Assembly (NCBI GenBank): GCA_965220385.1
Contig: OZ244825.1
Span: 4,464,001-4,528,000, forward strand
Direction: 5' to 3'
Length of the DNA: 64,000 bases
Source: PCPOR2b sp965220385
Lineage (GTDB): Bacteria > Poribacteria > WGA-4E > PCPOR2b
This document shows positions 1 through 8,396 of the stretch, one piece after another. Under the pieces are notes generated by a model, which worked only from the letters and a program-made list of their open reading frames with translations, was not told the origin of the DNA and did no database searches. The position numbers and the translations under genes were made by a program. Within the stretch, counting starts at the first letter, position 1; each line of letters begins with the position of its first letter.

Positions 1-317
1 TCAGGTTTTAGCGTAACCGGTTCAAGCCGTTCCTCAATGATATTCTTTCCGGGTATATTGCCCCCGCTCGTCGTCAGATTAATCAGGATATCGCACTCTT
101 GACGGATCCGATCCACAACCTCTGCAAAGAGCTCAAGCCGTGAACATACGATCCCCGTTTCAGGATCGCGAACATGGATGTGTGCGATCGACGCACCGGC
201 TCGACTCGACTCAATCGCCGCTTGTGCAATATCTTTGGGCGTATACGGTACAGCGGGATTCATCTCCTTGGTAGGTCCCGACCCCACCACCGCTACCGAG
301 ACAATTGTTTTTGCCAT
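1..317 (-). CDS. BKACE-family (3-keto-5-aminohexanoate cleavage enzyme-like) protein, N-terminal part
   Basis: Reverse-strand reading from the ATG at 317 gives about 105 residues and continues past the left edge. The N-terminus has the family pattern: a first strand ending in a GSGPTKEMNPA segment, then an AGASIAHIHVRDPETG segment whose His residues are zinc ligands in the family, then INLTTSGG. Members condense a beta-keto acid with acetyl-CoA; the substrate varies widely and cannot be told here. GGAGGA lies just upstream at 325-330. It is 27 nt downstream of the 674-residue gene on the same strand, so it is probably the third gene of that operon. The catalytic C-terminal half is not visible. 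Confidence 0.8.
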   Translation of the reverse strand, partial: MAKTIVSVAVVGSGPTKEMNPAVPYTPKDIAQAAIESSRAGASIAHIHVRDPETGIVCSRLELFAEVVDRIRQECDILINLTTSGGNIPGKNIIEERLEPVTLKP

Positions 318-344
318 AATCGGTTCCTCCAACACATTGTAAGA

Positions 345-2369
345 TTACGAGTCCTTTAACAGTCTATCAATCTCCTTCTTGATGTGTCCCTGAGCTATCC
401 GAACAAATCGCTCTGTGCTCATTCCTTCAAGTCGGGTCTCGAGCCCGTGAGAGCCAAATCCGAACACAACGCTATCCTCCGCATGGGCTTCAGGATCATC
501 GAAATGGCGCGGCGTGGTCCCCCGCAGCGCATCTGGCAGGTCATCTCCCTCTGTGCGGTAGATGATAGGGTTCGCCAGAACCACCATCGGCGCATTGCCC
601 CCTATCTCCTCATGGGGCACCGCCGGATACCGCTTCACGCGCATATCACCCAGTATCACAGTGTCCCTCAACTCCGGTGCCCAAGTTGTCACCCGGTAAG
701 TCTGCCCCGGCGAAACCCACTCCCGTAACTGCTCTCTCCGAGCAACGTAGTCGTGCCATTTCATCAATTCAGGAAAATGCTCCGCAGGTAGTGAACTCTC
801 ATCCCGATATCTGGTAACGTCGCCTTCGGCACGAAGGTCATTGAATACAGCGAACCAGTGGGCATAGCTTCGGAGACCGCGAGAAAGCTGCATCACATCG
901 TTGTCCGGCGGTGCATGGGACGCATCAACAATCACGATATGGGGCATCCCCTCACTAACCTCTTTGACAAATTCTCTTGGGAAGGCAGGGGGCACACTCA
1001 GTCTCGTAGAAGTGCCGGAGCGGACACGATCATACCTAAGCGTGAACCCCCTTTTGAGGTACGCTTCAAGAGGCTCAACAACCCACTGGCGTCCATAACG
1101 ATCGTTCCCCACTACCACAATATGCCTGCTGGTACGCGCTCGGAACCCTCTCAAAAACTTGAGAAACTCCACGGCTTCGTATGCAGTTCGACCGACCTCC
1201 GCGAGATGTTGCTCGCTCAAACCGGATTCATCTGGGGCAACAGGCGGCAATCCTTCAAGTTGGTCGAATAATCGGTACAACTCCTTGTGCGATTTCGGCG
1301 GCGGATATCGATTCTGGAGTTGATAGGTCAGCGGTTCCAGCATCCGTGTGTACTCGTAGACGAAGCGCCTGAATTCCAGATCCCGCTGCAGAATATTGCT
1401 TATATCAAATCGTCCGTTCCGTGTATCCGCTCGATATCTGTCCAGTTCAATTAGAAGCGAGTCAAAGTCCGAGTCCTTGGATAAGAAATCGATCAGGGGC
1501 GGCGTTAATATCGTGCCATCATGATTTGTCTTGTGATATTTGCCCAGCCACGTTTCCAGTTTCTCAAAGCGGTTTAGCACCTCCGCCTTCGGAAAGTTTC
1601 TCAGGAAAAGCCCAATCTCCGCCACACCGAACTCAACATGAAAACGATGTATCAGGTTGAAACGAGGCACCTCAACAATAACCTCCGTCAACGCCAAAAT
1701 ATCGGTTGACTGAAAAACACCTGCATACCCCTCAAAAATGGCGTCCTCACCGATCTGGCTATCCCCTTCCGTCTCACGCAGATGGTCGAGCAAGCGTTTT
1801 TTCGCGGTGAGTAGCCGTGCTGGTATTCCCCGTACTTGGCGCGCGGTTATGCTCCCTTGTAGAATCTGATCGTACCAATGCTTGGACACCGCCTCCGCTG
1901 CCTTGCCATCTGGACGGAACGGTTGAATGCGTTCCATCTCCGCAGCGAAAGTCGCCGCACGAAGGGCTACCCGACGTTTCCCCCGCATTGCGAGCGCGTC
2001 CAACTTCTCTCGGATAGAGCATGGGAAACTTGGTCTGTGCTTCAGGTATGTTTTCAGGAACTGTCCCGCGCCTTTTGGCGCATGGGCGTGAACCGCATCG
2101 ACAAGCCCACGGATTGAGTCAAGAACCGTTTTGGGAGTTTTGGACTCCTTATCGGAGATAGCAATGACTTGCTCAACCACTTTAGCAAAATTATCTCCCG
2201 CCAACAGGAATTGCCGCCACACCGCATCCGCCGTCTCATGCACAACCGTTGACAGTAAAGCGTAGCCCCCGTGTTCGTAGCAGCCAATCCTGCGTTCGTA
2301 CCGAAGCAGATTCGCCAACGGTTCCCCTATGTCCGCCCACGGGATTTCACGTTTTTGGGTTGAGGCCAT
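345..2369 (-). CDS. Hypothetical protein, 674 aa, family not recognised
   Basis: A long soluble protein with no signal peptide or membrane segment. I do not recognise the family. The N-terminal 400 residues look helical and charged. The C-terminal part alternates hydrophobic strands with conserved-looking turns (HIVVVGNDRYGRQWVVEP near residue 425, HIVIVDASHAPPDND near 485, VVFGFGSHG near 645), suggesting a Rossmann-like or phosphoribosyltransferase-like fold; this is a guess from pattern only. It starts 6 nt after the stop of the upstream TIM-barrel gene, whose last codons overlap its GGAGGA, so the two are probably co-translated. It could be the defining gene of an uncharacterised pathway with its BKACE and isomerase-like neighbours. 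Confidence 0.75.
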   Translation of the reverse strand: MASTQKREIPWADIGEPLANLLRYERRIGCYEHGGYALLSTVVHETADAVWRQFLLAGDNFAKVVEQVIAISDKESKTPKTVLDSIRGLVDAVHAHAPKGAGQFLKTYLKHRPSFPCSIREKLDALAMRGKRRVALRAATFAAEMERIQPFRPDGKAAEAVSKHWYDQILQGSITARQVRGIPARLLTAKKRLLDHLRETEGDSQIGEDAIFEGYAGVFQSTDILALTEVIVEVPRFNLIHRFHVEFGVAEIGLFLRNFPKAEVLNRFEKLETWLGKYHKTNHDGTILTPPLIDFLSKDSDFDSLLIELDRYRADTRNGRFDISNILQRDLEFRRFVYEYTRMLEPLTYQLQNRYPPPKSHKELYRLFDQLEGLPPVAPDESGLSEQHLAEVGRTAYEAVEFLKFLRGFRARTSRHIVVVGNDRYGRQWVVEPLEAYLKRGFTLRYDRVRSGTSTRLSVPPAFPREFVKEVSEGMPHIVIVDASHAPPDNDVMQLSRGLRSYAHWFAVFNDLRAEGDVTRYRDESSLPAEHFPELMKWHDYVARREQLREWVSPGQTYRVTTWAPELRDTVILGDMRVKRYPAVPHEEIGGNAPMVVLANPIIYRTEGDDLPDALRGTTPRHFDDPEAHAEDSVVFGFGSHGLETRLEGMSTERFVRIAQGHIKKEIDRLLKDS

Positions 2370-2375
2370 CCCTTC

Positions 2376-3254
2376 TCATTCCTCCGATTCCGCGAGCAAC
2401 CCCCGTAAATGTTTGACCGCCAACCCAATGGCTTCGGCGTAACCGCACCGGTTGCCCTGGTCCTCGTAAACAATCGACATATTCCCGTTAAAGTTCGCCT
2501 TCTTCAGGATAGAAACAATACGCCTATAATCGAGTAACTCCTCCTCGCCGCTATCGACCTTATAGATCTTAGCGCGCACGTATGAAGCGTAGGGTACGGT
2601 CTGCTCCATGTATCTGTAAATATCCGCACTCGAATCGGAAGCCTCTTCCCTGCTTGTCGGTGCACCGCGCCATCGACCTGTGTCCAAGATGAAGGTGAAG
2701 TTCTCACGGTCAACGTCGTTCAGGATGCGGAAGATGTCATCGCTCGTCGGCTCCACAGCCGGCGGGTGGTTGTGAAGCCCGATGAGGATCCCTTTTTCAG
2801 CGGCGTAGTCGGAAACCGCTTGGAAACCGGAGATCATCGTTGACCACACCGCCTCGCGATTCTCTGTCTCTTCGGGCACACCCCCACCGAACAGACGAAT
2901 CAGCGGGGCACCCATGAATACGGCAACATCCACCGCTCTCTTGACCTCATCAATCCGCCCTTGTAACTCGTCCGGCGATAGCGCCGCACCGACCACACCC
3001 CCGTTTGGCAGTTGAGCAGCGCCCACAAACCCACTGCCAGCGCCTATAAAACCTATCGGCAAGCCGCACTTATGGCACAAAATCTTGACCTTACGAAGAT
3101 ACGCCGGTTCGACAGAACGGAACCCTCTATCGAGTTGAAAATCAATCATATCGAGCCGCAACGTATGGATTAAATCGATCATCGCCTCAATATCGATCCA
3201 CCCGCCGGGATTGTCTCTGTCCTTCACCAAGCTATTACAACCGAGTTTAATCAT
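2376..3254 (-). CDS. Sugar phosphate isomerase/epimerase-like TIM barrel (xylose isomerase-like, AP endonuclease 2 family)
   Basis: The 292-residue protein has the layout of xylose-isomerase-like TIM barrels: an N-terminal IKLGCNSL strand, LIRLFGGG in the middle, a GILIGLHNHPP strand (residues about 155-170) and FILDTGRW (about 195-200), which carry typical metal or substrate residues. The family includes epimerases, isomerases and inosose dehydratases, so the substrate is open. I chose the ATG at 3254 because GGGGAGGG sits 5 nt upstream; an in-frame ATG 33 nt earlier lacks such a site. First gene of the minus-strand operon with the 674-residue protein (6 nt gap) and the BKACE enzyme. Confidence 0.8.
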   Translation of the reverse strand: MIKLGCNSLVKDRDNPGGWIDIEAMIDLIHTLRLDMIDFQLDRGFRSVEPAYLRKVKILCHKCGLPIGFIGAGSGFVGAAQLPNGGVVGAALSPDELQGRIDEVKRAVDVAVFMGAPLIRLFGGGVPEETENREAVWSTMISGFQAVSDYAAEKGILIGLHNHPPAVEPTSDDIFRILNDVDRENFTFILDTGRWRGAPTSREEASDSSADIYRYMEQTVPYASYVRAKIYKVDSGEEELLDYRRIVSILKKANFNGNMSIVYEDQGNRCGYAEAIGLAVKHLRGLLAESEE

Positions 3255-3627
3255 CAACCCTCCCCACGAATTTGATAGCCCAATCATACATGAACCATCG
3301 AAAGAAAGTCAACGAAATAACGGATAGAACAGCACGAGCTGCTACCTGTCGTTCGGCACCCCTCCTTCTCAACAACGCCCTGCTCCTAATCGAACCAAGA
3401 AATCAATCAACCATAAACCATCGTTGTCGTCTCATGGATAGGAATGTTGCATGCAAGTGGTTCCACCTATACAACCACAGCGTAGCGTTGGTTTCAAATA
3501 ATACCAAATATCCCCTAATCATAGTCACCGAGGACATGATAATAATCGGGCGGGTAACAAAGATCGAGTGGAACTTGGTAGAGAACTAGCAGCCGTGAAT
3601 TCATAAAATTGGTAAAAACTAAAAGAG
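3255..3627. other. Intergenic region between divergent genes
   Basis: About 370 bp between divergently transcribed genes. It must hold promoters in both directions, but I see no clear consensus boxes. A plus-strand open frame covering much of it lacks a ribosome binding site and has no plausible protein character. Base composition shifts from GC-richer on the left to AT-rich on the right, which may mark the edge of an accessory segment. Confidence 0.4.
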
Positions 3628-4572
3628 ATGGATGAAAAAAGAAATCGAGAACTATGGCTTAAACTGCTTGGTCAGTCTGAACAAGAAAGGCTACCGCCCG
3701 GATATGAATTAAAATCTAAATCTAGGTTCACAGTTGGTGATTTGTCATATACGGTACGTGTCTGCTTTGTAGATCTGACAACTGTTGTGTCAGGAATTAA
3801 CTTCCATTCATATTCTGAATCTAATGCGTTGATAAAATACTCTGAAGCAAGGTTTTCGCCTGTTTCATCAGAACCAACAGACTATGTTAAACTTGCAACG
3901 CCTTCTTATTATCGGAATTTGAAAGTAGGAAGCAACTCGGAACTCATTGCGGATGATTTAGAAGGCGCATACAAAGAGCATCTTGAGTGGGACTATGGAG
4001 TGAAGGTAGAGAATACAAAAGCTCTGCTCAGTGAATTTTGGATATATTGTACTTCAATATCCCCTTACCTAAGCTCTGAAAGGGAAGAACAAATTAAGAG
4101 TCTTTCTCCTGAATATGATTTCCTCACAAAAATGGAAGAACCATCAAAGTTTGCTGAACAATTAGGATACGATGTTGGAAAACAGATTGAGTTATGCAGA
4201 GATTTTAATTTTAATCCTGGTGTTTGGGAGTTTGAGGATTATATTGGGGAGTTTGGGGACAGGATGTCCTTGATGTCGGACGAGCAAAGTACAGGAGGGC
4301 AAGACAAGAGCCCGGATGATTATCTAATTTCAGTCAATCATGGTCCGGTCATTTATTTGGGTGAAGGTGAAATCGCAGAATCCATTAATTCTGCTCCAAC
4401 AAGAAGCAGCGGAGCTATTATCCCATTCCTAAAACGTAAGAAGTACGAAGAACAACAGGAATATAGATTCATCATTCGTGTTCGGCATCATAGTCCAAAA
4501 GGAGATACCTTTTATTTAAAGGTCTCGAATGAACTCAGAAATCTGATGGCACCAATAGAAAATATGTTGTAG
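3628..4572 (+). CDS. Hypothetical protein, 314 aa, AT-rich accessory gene
   Basis: Soluble, acidic protein of unknown family with no signal peptide. The C-terminal section has a KYEEQQEYRFII pattern (about residues 270-282) of the type seen at the end of various uncharacterised phage or island proteins, followed by a charged amphipathic tail. The gene is clearly more AT-rich than its neighbours and has a weak ribosome binding site (AAAGAG just before the ATG). It lies directly upstream of a decayed serine recombinase. Foreign origin is a reasonable inference; function is unknown. Confidence 0.6.
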   Translation: MDEKRNRELWLKLLGQSEQERLPPGYELKSKSRFTVGDLSYTVRVCFVDLTTVVSGINFHSYSESNALIKYSEARFSPVSSEPTDYVKLATPSYYRNLKVGSNSELIADDLEGAYKEHLEWDYGVKVENTKALLSEFWIYCTSISPYLSSEREEQIKSLSPEYDFLTKMEEPSKFAEQLGYDVGKQIELCRDFNFNPGVWEFEDYIGEFGDRMSLMSDEQSTGGQDKSPDDYLISVNHGPVIYLGEGEIAESINSAPTRSSGAIIPFLKRKKYEEQQEYRFIIRVRHHSPKGDTFYLKVSNELRNLMAPIENML

Positions 4573-4733
4573 TAACAATCGCAGACTACGCGAACATCAC
4601 CCCTCATTCCAAGATATAACCAAAGAAGAAATAAGCGAAGAATTCCCGAAATTAACATCAGAAGACTTAGATTTTCTCATGTCAAAGTTTGGTCAAGACT
4701 CGGTCAGCTGAACTTTCGCATTGGGAGTCACGC

Positions 4734-5247
4734 ATGCAAAAACAAGCAGGCATCTACGCACGCTATAGCCCCGGCAGGGACCGTGACCAGACCTCAACGA
4801 TAGAAGCCAAAGTCGCCATGTACCGCGAAAAAGCAGGAAGCCGAAGCCCAAATCCGCCTCCATTCCCAACCCTTCCCAAAACCCCCCGACATTAACACTT
4901 TCCGAGACTACCTCATCGAAGTACTTGATGCCCCTGAAATACAAAAAACCGCCATTACGGGACTGATCGACGAGATCACAGTCCACCCGACGACGGCTTT
5001 GGAAGTGCAATGTAGCTTTTCAAACTTGTTGCGCTACGGCGTATCAAAACGGTTTTATTCAGCATTAGAATGCAGGCCACCCGATCTCCACGAGGCGTGT
5101 ATCGTCAAGTTGCCTAATCTCCTTCGATTCCCGGATGGACCAAGAAAACATATTCTTCCTCACCTCTACCAATTCCAGGTCCAAAAATATGAAGCAAGAA
5201 CTCATCGTCTAACACTAATTAGAATAAAATGCGTACATATTCTATAA
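4734..5247 (+). pseudogene. Serine recombinase (resolvase/invertase family) remnant
   Basis: From the ATG at 4734 (GGGAG upstream at 4723-4727) the frame reads QKQAGIYARYSPGRDRDQTS, the start of a serine recombinase catalytic domain with the nucleophilic Ser in its usual place after ARY. About 30 residues later the match continues in another frame, reading a C-terminal coil (RDYLIEVLDAPEIQK, then ITGLIDEITVHP) to a stop at 5247. Most of the catalytic core and the DNA-binding domain are missing and the frame is shifted. This is a dead integrase-type gene marking former mobile DNA. Confidence 0.7.
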
Positions 5248-5319
5248 TTCAGGTTGCACCCTAAAGCCCCAGCGGGTTGAAAGGTCGCGTGAACACATCT
5301 GGTTCTTATAAGTTTAGCT

Positions 5320-5904
5320 ATGTTAAACGTATTTGCCAAAATCATTGGGCTATTGCTCGTTCTTAGTTTGCTCACAAGTTGCGGGGATGTAGATAATATT
5401 ATCGATCCCGGTCCGCCAAGAGAGCTTGTCCTAATTAATCAAGTTCTGAAAAACTGGCGCGAAGGATATCAGACTGAGGACCTTGATAGGTATATGAGTG
5501 CATTCTGGGAAGACGGATTTCTTTACGTCTCAGATATGGGCACAATGGATGATAAAACAGATGATGTTATATTTGATGATATCCGCGACGAAAGAGATTC
5601 CGCAAAGCGCGTTTTTGACAGATTCCAAGATATTGAGATTGAGCTGTCTGAACCGCCTGAGATACAGCTGAATACAGATCGGAAGCGAGCAGAGGTCAGA
5701 AATCACTATCGGATCCAAGGATTTGTCGCTGATGGAGATTCTCTTGAAGGAGGATATACCGGATGGTTTGCAGAAGGCAATAACGTTTTTACCTTTGAGT
5801 TGAGAGGAAATAAGGATTCCAATCAGCAGGAGTGGCGTATCACCGAATGGATTGATGAAGCGTATAGCAATGAACAGATTCGAGCCGCCAATAATCTCCC
5901 CTAA
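5320..5904 (+). CDS. Lipoprotein with NTF2/SnoaL-like domain
   Basis: A 194-residue protein with a lipoprotein signal peptide: a charged start, a hydrophobic stretch IIGLLLVLSLL and a lipobox LLTSC with Cys at residue 21. The mature part has the size and pattern of NTF2-like proteins: an opening helix ending LKNWREGYQTEDLDRYMSAF, then acidic loops and a sheet ending in QEWRITEWIDEAY. Such domains can be enzymes, scaffolds or binding modules; no catalytic set is evident. The start has no strong ribosome binding site. It stands alone, downstream of the recombinase remnant. Confidence 0.65.
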   Translation: MLNVFAKIIGLLLVLSLLTSCGDVDNIIDPGPPRELVLINQVLKNWREGYQTEDLDRYMSAFWEDGFLYVSDMGTMDDKTDDVIFDDIRDERDSAKRVFDRFQDIEIELSEPPEIQLNTDRKRAEVRNHYRIQGFVADGDSLEGGYTGWFAEGNNVFTFELRGNKDSNQQEWRITEWIDEAYSNEQIRAANNLP

Positions 5905-6510
5905 TTTTTCGATACGCTGCCTAAAATTTTCAGCAAGGATTTTCTGATGCCGCCGATCCTTTGCTATCTCAGGATGTCAGGCCCCCCCACGGCACCGATG
6001 AAAAGATCTCTGAAATCAAGCAACAACGAATGCACCCTCAATGAAATTCCTCCACCAATCAACGCGCCACGAGCCAACCGAGCCTCCGGGGCAACACGCC
6101 CTTTTCCGTCACTTCCGGTACTGCTTTCCTCTCAATGTTAAAACCCAAGTCAAAAAAAACTGCGCGGGATTCTCCCTTGCAATCGAAACCTCCAGAAAGT
6201 ATCCCCTTCGATCTAAACAAAAAAGGCAGGCAACACGGCACCCCACCGCGCTACCTGCCTCAATAGGAGATGAAGCATTTTCGGCTTATCGCCGATACGT
6301 TACTGCACCGAACAGTAAGCCAAAGAACTTCTTCCGTTCTGTCTCATAGATCCCTTGACACTTCACAGCGTATCGAACCCCGGTTTGATGGCTGAGAACC
6401 ACCCAATCCTAACCCCCTACAATTTCTATTCTTGACTTTACATTTCCCATTCGACTACAATAACCAAAGTCTTTGCCTGACCTGTATCAGGCTATCATGT
6501 GAGGAGCAGC
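5905..6510. other. Intergenic region, no gene recognised
   Basis: About 600 bp. Short overlapping open frames on both strands lack ribosome binding sites and protein-like composition. The stretch around 6225-6262 holds an imperfect inverted repeat (GGCAGG and CCTGCC arms). The only convincing signal is the promoter at 6432-6461 before the first PhyH gene. Confidence 0.4.
6432..6461 (+). promoter_or_regulatory. Putative sigma70-type promoter of the PhyH cluster
   Basis: TTGACT at 6432-6437 and TACAAT at 6456-6461 are separated by 18 bp, close to consensus, and lie 50 bp before the start codon at 6511. Called by pattern only. Confidence 0.5.
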
Positions 6511-7341
6511 ATGTCGAAAAAGAAATATAACCAACTCATCAATGAAGGATACTGCATCTTTGAAAACCTCCTGAGCGATGCGCTAGTCAACCAACTTCGG
6601 CGTGTAACAGACCACCTCTGCGAAAATATGACGGAGGAGCATAAAAGCTATTTCCGCTCCCAAGGAAGCGCGTTCAGAACCTACGAGGACCCGGTTTTCG
6701 CGGAACTGATCGCGTGGCAGCTGTCGCTTGACGCACTGAGATCAATGGGATTCAAAGATTCAACCTTTACCAGCGGGTATATCCTGAGCAAGCCGCCGCA
6801 CAGTCCACCGCTGTTTTGGCACTACGACTGGTTCGGTTGGGAAGATCCGAGTACCTACGACCCGCGACCCCAGCAGGTCTTCTTTATGTACTACCTGACC
6901 GACACCACGCCGCATAACGGTTGTCTCCGCGTGATTCCGGGGTCGCACTACAAACATAATCCGCTCCACGATCTGATAATGGAACCACACGCCGGCGAGA
7001 TCTCATCGGCAAAGGATTTGAACCGCCCCGAGTTTTCAAGGCGCCCCGATGAAGTTGATGTCCCGGTCAAAGCGGGTGACCTGCTGATCGGTGATTCACG
7101 CCTGCTGCACGCTTCCTACGCCAACAGCTCCGACGAACGCCGTACAGTTATTACACTCTGGTTCCAGCCCGATTTTAGCAATTTACCGGAACGCATCAAG
7201 GCACAACTGGCTAGCAAGACACATCCCATCCCCGAAGATTGGTCCCCAGAAGCGCAGGAGATGGTTCGTCGTCTCAATCCAAAATATGACGGCAACGCTG
7301 AACCGTACGGGCGGGTTCTGTATCAGCGAAAGTCCGATTAG
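6511..7341 (+). CDS. Phytanoyl-CoA dioxygenase (PhyH) family protein
   Basis: Non-heme Fe(II)/2-oxoglutarate oxygenase of 276 residues. The metal triad is visible as H104-Y-D106 (FWHYDWFGW) and H200 (LLHASYANSS), with Arg 210/211 placed to bind 2-oxoglutarate. The NGCLRVIPGSH loop before the distal His is typical. The family hydroxylates many small substrates, so the substrate is unknown. I chose the ATG at 6511 because GAGGAG (6501-6506) sits at proper spacing; a GTG at 6499 would overlap it. First of three consecutive PhyH genes, 49 nt before the next. Confidence 0.88.
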   Translation: MSKKKYNQLINEGYCIFENLLSDALVNQLRRVTDHLCENMTEEHKSYFRSQGSAFRTYEDPVFAELIAWQLSLDALRSMGFKDSTFTSGYILSKPPHSPPLFWHYDWFGWEDPSTYDPRPQQVFFMYYLTDTTPHNGCLRVIPGSHYKHNPLHDLIMEPHAGEISSAKDLNRPEFSRRPDEVDVPVKAGDLLIGDSRLLHASYANSSDERRTVITLWFQPDFSNLPERIKAQLASKTHPIPEDWSPEAQEMVRRLNPKYDGNAEPYGRVLYQRKSD

Positions 7342-7390
7342 AAGAAAAGGTAGACCGTATTGTTGATTCCGCATAGAAGGAGGTAACCCG

Positions 7391-8332
7391 ATGACACCTG
7401 AGAAGATATTGTCGCACAAACCAGAGGTGCTCACTCAAGAGCAACGTCAATTTTACTTTGATAACGGATACCTACTCGTTAAAAGTATCGTGCCGCAGGA
7501 TTGGGTCGAACGTCTGATCGACGTTACAGACGAAATGGTGCAGCGCAGCCGGTCCTTGGACAAATCCGACATGATATTTGATCTGGAGCCGGGACACACA
7601 GCGGACAATCCACGCCTGCGTCGTCTGACCAGTCCGGTTGAACACCACCCAACCTACTGGGAGTTTGCGTCGCAGTCAATTATCGTCGATGTGGCGGCAG
7701 ATCTGGTGGGACCGGATGTGAAATTCCATCATTCAAAATTGAATTTCAAATGGGCAGAGGGCGGCGAAGAGGTCAAGTGGCACCAAGACATCACCTATTG
7801 GCCCCACACCAACTATAGCCCGCTCACAATCGGTGTTTATCTCCATGACGTAGGTGATGATCAAGGTCCTCTCGGTGCTATCTCTGGAAGTCACAAGGGC
7901 GAACTTTTCAATCAATACAATGAGGGCAATCAATGGGTCGGTTGCCTCAGCGACGAAGACGCTAAGACCGTTGACACGGAGAATGTTGAATATCTGAAGG
8001 GACCCGCCGGATCTATCACGATTCATAACTGCCGCGTGATTCACGGTTCCAAACCGAACCTCTCCGATCAAGGACGACCCCTGCTGCTGAACGTCTATTC
8101 GTCCGCCGACGCCTTCACCTATACCGCCAATCCGTTACCCAGCCGATATGAGGGCACCATTGTGAAGGGTAAACCGGCTCGCTGGGCACACCACGACGAT
8201 CGACCATGCCTTGTGCCTCCAGACTGGTCGGGAGGTTATACATCGCTGTACGCATTGCAGCAGCAAGAAGAGTGGGATGAAGACCAACTGGAAACGGTTG
8301 CCAAGCAGACAGCAGAGATTCAAAAAAAGTGA
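7391..8332 (+). CDS. Phytanoyl-CoA dioxygenase (PhyH) family protein
   Basis: A 313-residue Fe(II)/2-oxoglutarate oxygenase. It shows H131-Q-D133 (KWHQDITYWPH) and distal H218 (RVIHGSKPN), with an Arg at residue 229 (QGRPLLL) as a candidate co-substrate binder. A near-perfect ribosome binding site AAGGAGG (7378-7384) precedes the ATG. It differs from the preceding PhyH gene in length and in the HQD variant, so this is not a recent tandem copy. Probably acts in the same cytoplasmic pathway as its neighbours; substrate unknown. Confidence 0.88.
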   Translation: MTPEKILSHKPEVLTQEQRQFYFDNGYLLVKSIVPQDWVERLIDVTDEMVQRSRSLDKSDMIFDLEPGHTADNPRLRRLTSPVEHHPTYWEFASQSIIVDVAADLVGPDVKFHHSKLNFKWAEGGEEVKWHQDITYWPHTNYSPLTIGVYLHDVGDDQGPLGAISGSHKGELFNQYNEGNQWVGCLSDEDAKTVDTENVEYLKGPAGSITIHNCRVIHGSKPNLSDQGRPLLLNVYSSADAFTYTANPLPSRYEGTIVKGKPARWAHHDDRPCLVPPDWSGGYTSLYALQQQEEWDEDQLETVAKQTAEIQKK

Positions 8333-8396
8333 TAAAAACTATTTAGGCTATCCCAAGCATTGATGCCCCGATACATCGAGGACGAACACCGTAACA

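Noticed and set aside
3272..3589. A 105-codon plus-strand frame between divergent genes
   Set aside because: It lacks a ribosome binding site, overlaps the 5' region of the minus-strand operon and has no protein-like pattern.
4574..4711. Short frame resembling a DUF433-like C-terminus
   Set aside because: Too short and without a start codon or binding site; mentioned only as a possible scar in a finding.
5947..6349. Overlapping short open frames in the 5.9-6.5 kb gap
   Set aside because: No binding sites, biased composition and mutual overlap; likely chance frames.
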